NCBI GenBank assembly: GCA_963402885.1 | Contig: OY727096.1 | Coordinates: 17,961,820 to 18,025,819 of the forward strand | From: Antedon bifida | Lineage: Eukaryota > Echinodermata > Crinoidea > Comatulida > Antedonidae | Direction: 5' to 3' | DNA: 64,000 bases | Shown: positions 1 to 11,800 of the stretch, in pieces | How positions within the stretch are numbered: the stretch's first letter is position 1 | Layout: each line of letters starts with the position of its first letter | Translations under genes and position numbers: made by a program | The notes under the pieces: model-generated | Databases searched by the model: none | What the model was told of the DNA's origin: nothing | The model's input: only the letters and a program-made list of their open reading frames with translations

Positions 1-1022
1 AACATCAACCTAAAGCACCGCTAAATATCTTGGTTAATACTAGAAACATTGAATTGTGAAACTCATGATTAATGATTAAAAAAAGATGCTTCTATTTTAC
101 CATTATACATTTCTAGTTTGACATTTAAATGCATTTTGTCATGTCGAGCCGCAAAATGGAACACGGTTTAAAATTTATAACTAGTTCAAATCGATAAAGC
201 GTGAAATTCTTATTCATATCCATAAATGAGTTTGATGATGCAAAACATATTGGTTTTTAAAATTCACCTAAAAAATGACAGAATTAAGATGTGAATTTCT
301 CTTTAAATAATATTCATCATTTGCTGTTATTGACTTGACTATATATACAGCTTTGAAAATTCCAAATTTAAAATTGAAATGATTTAAAACATTTTTTAAA
401 TGTGATATTCAATTACGAGAAAATAGTTTGGAAATGAGAACCAATTATAAGCATTTCTAAACCAAATAACATGCAATTAATAACAGAGTTTTAATATTTT
501 TTTTATGAAATTGAAAACGATATATATAAAGCATAAAAAAAGAAATGTTTTCGTTTTCATAACTAAGTTTCTTTTATAAGTAAGAGATTAATGGGATTTG
601 TGATTGAATTCAGTTACTTAAAATGAAACACTGTAATATTTCGATTAAATTTAGTTAGAATTGTATGAAATGTTGTACTATTTATGTAGAAAAACGAATG
701 TAAATGAAGTTATACACCGTACTACTGACTGCAACGTGAAATCCAATTTGGAACATACAGTGTACAGGAGACACAATTATACGATCATTTCTTTTAGGTA
801 CTCTAAATTTGAGTGTGTCGGTATAAGATATCTTGATTTAATTTAATTTATTCATCCAATAAAAAAAGGAATTGTGTAAAAAAAATGTACAGAGGAAGTT
901 TGAACAAATACTAAAACTATCTAACTTTATAGCAGAGAACTAGATGTTTGTTTGGTAATTACAACATTAATTACATTACAAATTAAATACAACATAAATA
1001 AGTTTTTACTTCTTCTTTCCAG
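1..1022. other. Intronic AT-rich sequence upstream of the first visible POLR3E exon
   Basis: I see no coding exon, RNA gene or clear repeat here. The stretch ends in a pyrimidine-rich acceptor (cttctttccag) that opens the first recognisable POLR3E exon, so it is most simply a POLR3E intron. The short open frame at 661-846 shows no family resemblance. Confidence 0.6.
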
Positions 1023-4000
1023 AGATTATTTGTCAACATTGTTATCACAGCCAGAAAAACAATCCAACAATGAAGAACTTTCTCTTGTACAGCTTCAGGA
1101 ATTGGGATTGGCTGACCAAGTCCGTCTGCTATTAGTAAATGGTTAGTTTTTCCTTTTTTCTTTGAAGCCACAATGCAATTGATGAGAATCCACAATGCAA
1201 TTGATGAGGATCCACAATGCAATTGATGAGGACCCACAATGCAATTGATGAGGATCCACAATGCAATTGATGAGGATCCACAATGCAATTGATGAGGACC
1301 CACAATGCAATTGATGAGGATCGACAATGCAATTGATGAGGATCCACAATGCAATTGATGAGGATCCACAATGCAATTGATGAGGATCCACAATGCAATT
1401 GATGAGGATCGACAATGCAATTGATGAGGATCGACAATGCAATTGATGAGGATCCACAATGCAATTGTTGAGGATCCACAATGCAATTGATGAGGATCCA
1501 CAATGCAATTGATGAGGATCCACAATGCAATTGATGAGGATCCACAATGCAATTGATGGGGATACACAATGCAATTGATGAAGATCCACAATGCAATTGA
1601 TGAGGATCCACAATGCAATTCAATCTATTTGTTTTGTTTCAAACTCTACCATGTATGCTACACACCATTAATTAAAGATTTATTTAGTGTACACATATAG
1701 ATTTGTGTATGCAGTACCAACATCTTAATGTTCCTTCCAAAGGACGAGGAAGAGAGTATTGGTCTTTTGTAAAAAATGTGATCTGAGCTGTTAGTGTTAT
1801 GAACTTTTTAATTCGCTAGTATGTGATGCAAGTAAGAAAAAAAGTGTATTAACACGATTGTTTTTTTTGTTGCCAGCTAAGTTACTGAGGTTCAGCGACC
1901 TTCAGAGGTTTTTGCATGGTTCCCCCGACTCAACATCTGTTATTAAAACATTACAGACGGTGGCTGTGTTAGTTCAAGGATGCTGGGTTGTAAAAAGGTA
2001 TGTTAACGAACTCCCATGTTTTATCAAACTTTCACCCACTCATTTAAAATTCATTAAAAACTAATTTATTTAGAAAATTACATACAATACGCCTTTGCTC
2101 ATCTTTTTGGAATTGGCGCTGTATAATGTTTTTGGTTATTATCATTATTAATTACTAAAACCTAAATCTCATTAAATGAGTAAGCAGCAAAAAGTAATAC
2201 AATCAGTATATCCTAGTATTAAGTTTACTGTATGGACATTTTTCTTGTACCAGATCACATAGTGCCATGGTTATAACTGTAAACCTCTGTCTACACTAGG
2301 AAACTCTGTCACAAAAAAAAAGTGATGTGCCCATATATGGACATGATGATGTCATATCACTACTGTACCATACTTGGGCATATCACTACCATATTTGGGC
2401 ACATCACACTTTTTTTGTCAAGCTAGTTTGATAGTGTAGACAGAGCTTTAGCATGATGTTTTTACTTTTGTTTCCATAGTGAAGTGCTCTACCCTAAAGA
2501 TACAACCAGTCCACTAACAGGCATTGCTGCTGATATTCTGTGCAGAGGACGAGACTATATGGTACGTTGTAACAACTGCTAAAATAGATATCATTATTAT
2601 TATTATTAGCATATCTTCACTAGGATTCAATTTGTGAAGCAAATTCTAAGCTTAAGGCCACTATATCAAAGTAGGGTACATCCATTCACATACAGGAAAA
2701 TTATTTATGATTGAGAAAAAAATAACATCAATAAAAATATATACAATATTATTGTTTTTAGTAGCCTTATGATTGGTTGTTGCCCTAACACATAAACTTA
2801 TATTAAAATCAAACCATCTTGTGATTTTTCTGTGAGTGATTTATTATTATTTTTTTTTATTGTATCATTAAAGACCAACAAACAAAAAAATATATCCTTT
2901 GATATGATTAGGAGTTTGTGTATGTTTTTTGTTAATATTGCATCATGCAAAATTGTTATCGAACCAAAATTACTACCATAAGGTGTAGAAAGTATTAAGC
3001 TCTGTCTACACTATCAAACTTTATGTGAAAAAAAATGTAATGTGCCCATATATGGACATGATGTCATATCACTACCATATTTGGGCATATCACTACCATA
3101 TTTGGGCACATCACACTTTTTGTCACATAAAGTTTGATAGTGTAGACAGAGCATAGGATAATATATTCATTGTTTATGCTTTTATAAAATATTTTTTATT
3201 TATTTTTTATACTTTTCACTGATAACTTTGAAAAATGTACATAGATAGAAATCCAGTTATGGATAAGACAGCCATGAATAATCCTAAATAGCCCAAGCCA
3301 AAATATACATTTAATATTTACAACATTTAAGTATAAAGAAAAAAAAAACATTCTTTAAAGTTATATAATGTATACAACTGAAATCCTTTGTTTTGTTATG
3401 CTATCGTAGTGTACTATAGATCTAATGAACTTGGACATTGACAATATTTTATTTTGACTTGAAAATTGAAGGTGGTTGTTAATTTTATTGAGGGTAAACT
3501 TAAGGACCACTGGCTGAGGAGGGAACCTATTCACCTGTTGCAAAAAGCTGTTATATACTGTAGTACAATTGTCTGTCACTATAGACACAGCTGCTGTGCA
3601 TATAACCACAAAAAATACTATTTTAACAGTTCTAATTCTAAATGTTAAATATTTTTAATCTAAGCATAGCAGGGGCGGATTCAAGGAGGGCCCAGCCAGC
3701 CCGGCCCCTCTAAATTTCACATAAAAGTAATGCAAAAGAAAGGACATCAAATTAAGTTCAGCACTTCACTTTCACTACTTTTAGGCCCTGGGCCCCTCCT
3801 ATTTCAAAATCCTGGATCCGCCACTGCATAAATTTTACCATCATTGTCTTAAAAAACATTTCTTACCCTCAACATGACTTCTAAAGTAACATTTTCTACA
3901 TACAGTCCTTGAAAACTGTAACTCTTTTTATTGTTTTTTATTTTATTACAAGTTCTGATTTCATCAAACAATTGCTGGTATTTTTCACACGATCATGTGC

Positions 4001-6956
4001 ACTATGTTTGAAATTTTATAATAACATAAAATTTAAGTACCGTCTTTTTATTTTAGTTCGTTCATTCAATCTCTCTTTATACCGCCTGAGTTTGACTTTT
4101 ACAATCAAATTTTTGATTTTAAAGTTTTATTCGGCACCGAAGCAGATTTCTATATTATATACAATTTTAAACGTTTTATTTCAGCTATGGCGTTTTACCC
4201 AGAATTCAACAGTCGTAAGGAAAGAACTAGCTGCGGTTATAAAGGTATACATATGGTTTTACAAAGTTGAACATATTTTTTATATAATGCAATGTTGTCT
4301 AACCTTAAAAAATACATTGTTATTTATAAGATATAGACTTTGTTGAGTTCCTCTATATTTGAATCCATATTATTATGCAACTTAAATCTATAGCCATAAA
4401 CTAAAATACAAAAGAACTTTTCTTTTGGGACACTTAAACTAAAGGGAGATTAAAAAAATAGGGTTCTATTGTATGCTGGTGGTAGGGTAGGTTCTCATTT
4501 CTTAATTCCAAGGAGATCTTATCATTTGGTGTCATGGTATACGTGGAAGACTCAATAGATTTGAACACAAAACCTATGGATTAGTGGGAGAGCACCACAA
4601 CCATTAAATGTAATTCCACTATTTTCCAATAGTACTTCTAAATATATATTGTAGCCAAGTCTTGTCACTTAACACCCAGGCATGCTAGCAATATCAAGCA
4701 AATACTCACTCGCATACTTCCCCATAAATTGCTGTTTCTTAAGTTTCTACACCCAAATTCTAGGCACAAGATTCGTACCCAGAACCCATAAGTTAATAAC
4801 AAAGCATTATAACCGCCAAGCCTACCATCATTTTTCCATATTGTTCTTAATAGTTACCGCATGATAGACTCCATAACTTTTTACAGCCAAATGTTTGTTT
4901 TTTTATATTTGTCCATTTATAGCTTCCTGATGATGATGTTAAAGAGATCTTATCTCAAGTTTCAAAGCCAGTAACCCGCCTTGGCTGGGAGTTTGCGTAC
5001 ATAAAGGATGAGCACTTTATCTATTCAAACCCTGATGTTGTACAGAGGCAACGAATGCTTTGGGATGCCAAACTTCAACAGTATGTATCATAGTATAATG
5101 CACAGTCCTAGAAAAACTTGTTGCCCTTGTTGTTCATTTGTTCATTTCTTCATGCTAGCCATAACCCATAAATCACTTCAAAACCTTTTAAAGCATTCAT
5201 TCATTTATCGTTTTATTTCGGAATACCATGATGACATAATAAATCCATAGCAAAAAGAAATCATTTATTGTACAGATAACATAAAAAGAAAAGAATTGAG
5301 GTTGTACAGAACATTGCTTGTTATATCGGTCATAATGTGATTTTTATTATTATTTTGCTATCACAGACTTCAAAAAGTTCTGAAGTTCTCAAAAGATGCT
5401 GACAAGAAAAAGTCTAAAGAATCCCAAGGTAATTTATTATAAACTTTGTATATTTTAATAAAACTAGGGAATAAAATTGCTCAATGGGCTACGTTTTTTC
5501 ACAACATGTTAATGCAGAAATCAAGAACAATGCATGACATAAATTAGATCTTATAGCGGACATTTTGTAACCATAAACATAATATTAAATTGTTTTTATA
5601 TTGGTTATTTAAAGTTTAATTCTCATCTACTGAATTACAGGAAATCGCTACCGTTCACGAACAAAGTCACAATCAAAATCAGAACCAATGGAGGTCAGCA
5701 GTCGAGTCAACACACAAAAGACAACCAAAATTAAAACAGAGTCACAAGAGAAAACTGATATTGCCAACACGACAACAGTGAACACAGCAGAAAAGAACAC
5801 AGCAGTAGAAAGCACATCAACAGTGAACACAGCCACAGAGAACACAACAGCAGAGAGCACATCAACAGTGAACACATCAATAGAGAACACATCAATAGAG
5901 AACAATTCAACAGAGAACACGTCAAATGATGCCGAGGCACAGCAAATCAAGCTTCAAAACTTTATACGAAAGAAGCTTCTTGTAAATTCTGTTTTGTCGT
6001 TGAACGATTTAAAGAAAATGGCACAGCTAAAAGTCGCAGAGTGCTCACCCGGAGAAATGACCTCAAGTTTGTCAGATTATCAGGTAGAGCAGTGTGCAAT
6101 TCAAGGGGGCGCTATACAGATGAAAGTTGCAGTAAGTTGATTTTGATTTATTAATGCTTGCTTACCAATCCTAGTGTAGTTGGTTCAAATCCTGTCAAAG
6201 TTGCAGGATTTCCCATCCTGAAATGCGAATGGCGTGAAAAACTTTATCATATGAATTTGATTTTATAAATAGTATATAGTGTTGGTAAAATACAAAATCT
6301 CATAATATGTAAATGCGGATTATTTTTCAGTGGCCACCAAATTCAAAAGGAAATTGCAAGTTATTTACAATAAGATCTATAGGAAATGACCTTGATATAG
6401 TAAGTATGAAAATTCTTTTCAACATTGTACCTATAAAAAAAATATCTGTATTGTGCTACTTCTAAAGTTGCCATGCAGTCAGGCTCCACCGATTGTACTT
6501 ATAGTACAGTGTAATTCATAATTTAAGTTAATTATAATAATTAAATAAGTTAAGAATATATCATTTTCAATTTTGGTACGGTGGTAAAACACCAGAATGT
6601 TTCCGTAAAATATAATGAAATCAATATTATGAATTAAATTAAATAACAAATATTTCCTTGTAGTTCAGAGAAGTATTGATAGATATGTTTGCAGTACAAT
6701 TCAAATATCGTAAAAACAGTATTGCAGAAAAGTTCAAAGAAATTTTAGGTGAAGAACCATCCACCAAGGCTGAGCTGGACAAGGTTGTGAAGGTACATAA
6801 CTTATTAAAATTTGTACAGTACAAACATATCATGTAACATACATAAAGTACATTGTTTTTTTTTTATTTTAAAAAAAGTTTTATTTGTTTTATTTGTAGT
6901 CATTGTGTGTACACAGAGGTCAATTCTGGTATTTGAAAGGAACTGTTCCAAGTTGA
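1023..6956 (+). CDS. POLR3E: DNA-directed RNA polymerase III subunit RPC5 (3' part of gene)
   Basis: RPC5 is a Pol III-specific subunit; with RPC4 it forms the TFIIF-like heterodimer on the polymerase in the nucleus. Coding exons: 1023-1141, 1877-1997, 2480-2561, 4185-4244, 4923-5080, 5367-5428, 5641-6131, 6331-6399, 6664-6792, 6900-6956. All have GT-AG boundaries and compatible phases, giving about 448 residues to the stop. The call rests on family-like stretches: AKLLRFSDLQRFL, VLVQGCWVVKS, LWRFTQNSTVVRKELAAV, NPDVVQRQRMLWDAKL, and a final exon ending FWYLKGTVPS. The vertebrate protein is roughly 700 residues, so the N-terminal third is upstream of the window. Exon 5641-6131 contains a Thr/Asn/Glu-rich imperfect repeat (about 5750-5930) in the region where family members have a variable linker. 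A polyadenylation signal AATAAA lies near 7818. Its 3' end faces that of CEP95. Confidence 0.9.
1168..1620. repeat. 22-bp tandem minisatellite in a POLR3E intron
   Basis: About 20 copies of a 22-bp unit (ATGCAATTGATGAGGATCCA plus CA) begin 27 bases after the donor of exon 1023-1141. Most copies are identical; variants change GATC to GACC, GATCG or AATC. The unit length is not a multiple of three and no copy contains a stop on the minus strand, so all three minus frames stay open. That produces long artefactual ORFs. Confidence 0.97.
2284..2449. mobile_element. MITE family A, copy 1 (POLR3E intron)
   Basis: This is an inverted-repeat element whose ends match AGCTCTGTCTACACTATCAA and its complement; the left end here is diverged. 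The interior is itself nearly palindromic around CCATATATGGACATGATGATG and carries TTTGGGCACATCACAC. It lies in a POLR3E intron. Confidence 0.85.
2997..3152. mobile_element. MITE family A, copy 2 (POLR3E intron)
   Basis: Terminal inverted repeats AGCTCTGTCTACACTATCAA and complement are nearly complete, with TTA before the left end. The interior matches copy 1, including the duplicated CACTACCATATTTGGGCA motif. Confidence 0.9.
3669..3829. mobile_element. Short inverted-repeat element with CAGGGGCGGAT ends
   Basis: The left end reads CAGGGGCGGATTCAAGGAGG and the right end GGATCCGCCACTG, a partial inverted complement, with GC-rich GGGCCC blocks just inside each end. This fits a MITE of about 160 bp in a POLR3E intron. 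Similar CAGGGGCGGAT termini are common in animal MITEs. I could not define a target duplication. A related fragment may lie near 58720-58745. Confidence 0.65.
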
Positions 6957-7020
6957 TGAAGGCTTGATGAGGAGACTCTGGAGCAAATGAGGCTGGAATT
7001 CAAGTAGGGTAATACACAGC

Positions 7021-7560
7021 TAGCACTTCAAAGCACCTCGGGAAACCCATAACAAATAATCATGAGTAGATCTGGGAAACACCCACAATCAGGGTATTTT
7101 GGAGTTGTTAGTGGCACACATGGATAGACAAACCAGTTGAGCCAAAGCCTATACAGACTCCTGAAGTATGTCGGAACTATCTGAGAAAACCCACAATCAA
7201 GGTATTTTGGAGTTGTTACTGGTACACATGGATAGACAAACCAGTTGATCCAAAGCCTATACAGACTCCTGAAGTATGTCGGAACTATCTGGGAAAACCC
7301 ACAATCAGGGTATTTTGGAGTTGTTACTGGTACACATGGATAGACAAACCAGTTGATCCAAAGCCTATACAGACTCCTGAAGTATGTCGGAACTATCTGG
7401 GAAAACCCACAATCAGGGTTTTTGGAGTTGTTAGTGGCACACATGGATAGACAAACCAGTTGAGCCAAAGCCAGACTCCTGAAGTATTGTATGTGGTAGT
7501 TATCTAGGAAAACCCCACTACCAGAGGATTTGAAGTTGTTACTGGTACACATACCAGAAG
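7021..7560. repeat. 108-bp tandem repeat in the POLR3E 3' flank/3' UTR
   Basis: About 4.5 copies of a 108-bp unit contain ACCCACAATCAGGGTATTTT and GGATAGACAAACCAG. Unit starts at about 7081, 7188, 7297 and 7405. The array begins about 65 bases after the POLR3E stop and ends before its likely poly(A) signal, so it may be transcribed as 3' UTR. The unit is 36 codons long, so one minus frame stays open for 174 codons; I treat that ORF as an artefact. Confidence 0.93.
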
Positions 7561-7817
7561 CCTATGCAGCTCCTGAAGTATGTTGGAACCTTACGACTGA
7601 CCTGGGAAAAACCCAGTCAGAGTATTCAAACCCCTTAAGTACTTGACTTGGGCGTATATATGAGGAAAAGTTAGGCACAGTCCATCGCCAGAGGTAGTGG
7701 AAGTATTCTAACTAAAAGTTCAAAGAGAGCAGCTGAAAATGAAAGTTAAAAGCAAAAACAAAATACAGTAATAGTATATAATCATGAACATGTTATTGTA
7801 TTATTATTGTATACAAA

Positions 7818-7823
7818 ATAAAT
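7818..7823 (+). terminator. Candidate POLR3E polyadenylation signal
   Basis: AATAAA in an AT-rich stretch about 860 bases past the POLR3E stop, before the inverted-repeat element that starts near 7914. It is the best-placed hexamer I see; transcript evidence is lacking. Confidence 0.4.
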
Positions 7824-7913
7824 ATACATTGACCATTATCTATCAAATTACTCATTGGTGTTGTAAATGAGGTATACTATTGACAGGGACAGATGTTCAT
7901 GTCTAGTTTTCAC

Positions 7914-8326
7914 CAAAAAACTTATAACACAAGAATCTCCTGTTCTTCAATTTGCATTCAAAACACAGTATCGGAAGTACAGGGTTAAAAGGTCAAACTG
8001 GGCGACGCCATTTCACAGCATGGAGCAGCGCCCCCTCCAAACTAGGAAGTCAATTACTCTATCCCCCCCTAGAGTATTAGCAGATCCCCTTCTATGATTT
8101 TGACTTTCTAATTTGATGCGGGCGCCCTACTCCTCAGTCAATTACTCTATCCCCCCTAGAGTATTAGCAGATCCCCTCTATGATTTTGACTTTCTAATTT
8201 GATGCGGGCGCCCTACTCCATGGCTCACAATGGCGCCACCCATTAGCTCTATTCTATCCCACAATGCCTTTCGAAATTGTTACGCGCTTCGGACGAACAG
8301 GAGATTCTTGTGTTATAAGTTCTTTG
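7914..8326. mobile_element. MITE with 27-bp terminal inverted repeats and an internal direct duplication
   Basis: The left end carries AACTTATAACACAAGAATCT followed by CCTGTTC; the exact complement ends the element at about 8295-8321. Inside, a segment of about 85 bp (AGTCAATTACTCTATCCCCC through GATGCGGGCGCCCTACTCC) occurs twice, at about 8048-8134 and 8138-8220. It has no coding capacity. It sits between the converging 3' ends of POLR3E and CEP95. Confidence 0.85.
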
Positions 8327-8494
8327 TTTTCACTTATTATTATTAGGCAAAAACATCAGTATAGTAATACATTTTAAGAAGATCACATGTTTATGTAAGT
8401 ATAAATTATGAAGCATATTGTAAATTAAAATACAAATTTAACCAAATTAATGTCAATCTACTAAATTGTTGAAAGAGTTCATGTTTCACCATAA

Positions 8495-8835
8495 TACCAC
8501 TTTATATGCAATAGTTTGCAACTTGTTTTATTTTATTCAAATTTCACAGTGTTTTTTTGTTATAAGCTGTCATGCACAAATATACTTTTCTACAAGTTCC
8601 ACCATACATAATATTAATAGATGCAATAGTTTGCAACTTGCTTTATTTGAATTTCACAGTGTTGTTTTATAAGCTGCCAATTGCAACTCTCCATTCGATC
8701 AGCTTCCACTTTTCTTCACCACATACTGCTTTATAAGCAATTTTTTGCAACTCGCTTTATTTAAATTTCACAGTGTTGTTTTATAAGCTGCCAATTGCAA
8801 CTCTCTCTTCATTCTATCAGCTTCCACCTGCCGGA
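8495..8835. repeat. Tandem triplication of the CEP95 3' end
   Basis: A unit of about 120 bp, containing TTTGCAACT, CTTTATTT and AATTTCACAGTG followed by TTATAAGCTG, occurs three times (near 8500, 8622 and 8745). Only the copy nearest CEP95 continues into the full terminal exon. The middle copy keeps the last coding segment and stop almost unchanged; the outer copy is degenerate. Each unit also carries the complement of AATAAA. Confidence 0.85.
8756..8761 (-). terminator. CEP95 polyadenylation signal just after the stop codon
   Basis: On the minus strand AATAAA begins seven bases after the TGA stop, implying a very short 3' UTR. Further minus-strand AATAAA motifs occur in the duplicated units at about 8640 and 8527, so longer UTRs are possible. 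Confidence 0.5.
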
Positions 8836-11800
8836 AGTATTCTCTATCTTCATCATTGTACAAATTTTCTTGAAATTCCTTAATTTCAGTTTCCATCTTT
8901 CGACGAAGTTCACGTTTCATTTTTGCCATGACCTTCAAGATAAGAAAGTTATTGAACGATTGATATGATGATGTTTACTTTTAAAATTAAAAATAACTAG
9001 CAATGTAATCAATTTTACCTTAGCCTGAGCATTGTCCCGTACTACTAAATCATGCCTCTCTTGACCAATCGCTTCCGCCAGCATTGCAAATTGGTTACTA
9101 TAGCTGAAAGAAACTTGTTAAGGAACTTATGTACGATATTAAGCAATCCTCTAACATGCAATTAAAATACACTATTAAGCTCAGTCTACACTATCAAACT
9201 TTATGTACATATATGGACATGATGATGTCATATCACTACCATATTTAGGCACATCACACATTTGTCAAACTAGTTTCGATAGTGTAGACAGAGCTTTAGG
9301 ACCAAGGCTGGCATTTATCAATCTTTTTGTAAGTGAAACTGAGGCTTTATGGAAAACAAATTACATACGTTATCATCAAGGAAATTAATTAAGGTTAGTT
9401 TTTTTCTAAGCACAATTGATAAGTAATATGCATTAAATAGAAACCAATTGGCAGTATAGTGAACTTGACTTAAGCTCTGTTTACAATATCAAACTAGTTC
9501 GACAAAAAAAGTGTGATTTGCACAAATATGGTAGTGATTTGACATCATCATGTCCATCTATGGGCACATCACATTTTTTTGTCACAAAGTTTGATAGTGT
9601 TAACAGAGCTTTGGATTCACAGATAGAGAGAAGTCATTTGTCTGAACGTCAAAGGATACTAGTTCTCCAGTGATTCTATTTCATTTTGCTGCTGTTCTGC
9701 CATTTCTTCTCTCTTTTCTTTTGCATATTTTCGAAGTTCTCTTATTCTGTTCTTCTGAATCTGTAAACCATCTTCAAACAATTTCTTAAAAATCTGTTTA
9801 TAAAATGAATTTGTAAAACAGAGCTGCCAATGAAAATCATAAAAAAACCAGAAATTTGTACGAAAAACCTAATAACTAGAAGGCAATGATATACTAAAAT
9901 AGTGTTGAATCAATTAAATTACCTGTTCTTCTCTGTTTTTCCTTTTCAACATCCTGGCACTTGAACGAACCTTGAACTGGTCGTAGTAGCGACGGGCCCT
10001 GGCTGTTGTCTGCCGCTGTTCTTGAATCTTGGCTTTCATTGCTTTTTCATGCTCCCTCTTCTCTTTAATATCTTTCTGCAAATAATCCAATACTTTGGGT
10101 CTTGAGACAATGGTTACAAATATATTTTATGAAACCTTCTAGTTGCCTTACTAAACATTCTCTATATTTCAAATAGCACCTTATTTTATTGCACATCTAC
10201 TTACCATACGTCTGTTGTGTGCTAGCTCTTTCCGCATGATGCTCAAGAGTAATTCTTGACGTTTCTCTGCTTCTTCCATCTAATAAAATAATAAAAGCAT
10301 TAGTACTTTCAGATTATGTGTCCATATGAATTGCATGCTTCCACACTATGTTTTACTGTAGCTTGGGTACGATACGGTTGACTCTACAAAATAAAAGCTA
10401 ACATTTACATACCTTCCTCTGGGTCTTGGTTTTCCTTGATTGGTTAAAGCCAGACTTGGTAAGTTGTTCAAGTTGTCGCATCTGCCTGGACCACATGTTG
10501 TGTGCAGTGTGCGGTGACACATGTAACATTGGGAACTCTGACATCACTGTAGGTAACATTTCATCGTCTTTGATCACAACTATAGCAAAAACATAATGGC
10601 ATTGAATTACAATAAGATCTTCTCTCAATTTAGATATTTGGTTTGAAACAAATTATGGTAACTTACGTGGTCTGTTTCTAACCAGAACCGGGCTTGAGGA
10701 TGCACTACGTTTACGCTTTCCAACAGGACCTTTGACCTTGCTTCGTTCACGGTTAGTAACCACAGATGAAGCTGGAAAATAAAACAAACATTTATTAGAT
10801 CCCTTTAAACTATATTCTTGACATATCATTTTACAACAATGATGATACTCGAATCACTTACTTGTATACTTGTTGGCAGCAGTGTATCTTTTCATTTTTG
10901 GAATTTGGTGTATTTTCCTGTATTTTTTATCCTGAAATTAAACAAAACAAAGTAAAATTCAATCAAGGTGCTAATTCATTCATTCAATTATTATATCAAC
11001 ACAAAAAAATGAATGGCGAAAAAGTAGTACTATCAAATAATATGATTTGAACGTTGAAATGGATACTAGGCCTTGTCTGTCCTTACCAGTAACTCAGAAG
11101 CTTTCTTCTTCTTATCTATAAGTTCTTTCTGTCCTGACTGCAACTGGTCTAGATGTTTAGCATAGACATCTTTCATTGCCTTAAAGAAATGGAAGAACAA
11201 GAGTATTTGTCCAGGTTCTAAAGATTCTAAATTTATAAATGTATGTTGAGAACAGCAAATAAATTAGTCTGGATAGAGTACTGTAATGTTATATATTTTA
11301 CCTATTTGAAATTCCTCACCTTAGTCTTTCGTTCATGACCTGACCCTTCCTCTCTGATGCTTCGTCGAATCTTACCAAATTGACCTTTAGCCTCTATGTC
11401 CAAGGCATCGTCAAAGTGCACATGATTTTTCTTGAGCACAGGTTTAACAACTGAGCTCTTTGGTTTGTTTTCACGCTTGGGCGAGTACACCCGGTGTCGC
11501 TTAACACGTGGTGTGGGATCGTAGTCGACGATGCTGTCACTATGTAATGATATGTCAGAGTCTGAATCTTCAGACAAATCGCCAGCAATCCTGAAATCAA
11601 TATCAATATTTAGTTACTCTTTATCCAAAAACGAAACCACAAAACCAAATCCCTCTCTACGCATGCTCATAAGCTGAAACTTTCAATTCGCGCAAATAAT
11701 TTCGTCCAATGGAAAACCTAGAGGGAGGGCTTTAGAGGGAGACTTGTATTAGATGTTTAAAAGTGTAATCTATTAATTATTACTACTGTACCTTTTTTCA

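Noticed and set aside
1168-1620. CRISPR-like array
   Set aside because: The 22-bp units are contiguous without spacers and the genome is eukaryotic; this is a minisatellite.
983-1623. Three overlapping minus-strand ORFs of 156-211 codons
   Set aside because: All are translations of the 22-bp minisatellite in shifted frames; no family similarity and no independent coding signal.
5648-5950. Minus-strand ORFs opposite the POLR3E repeat exon
   Set aside because: Antisense shadow of the Thr/Asn/Glu coding repeat.
7028-7552. 174-codon minus-strand ORF
   Set aside because: Produced by the 108-bp tandem repeat, whose length is a multiple of three.
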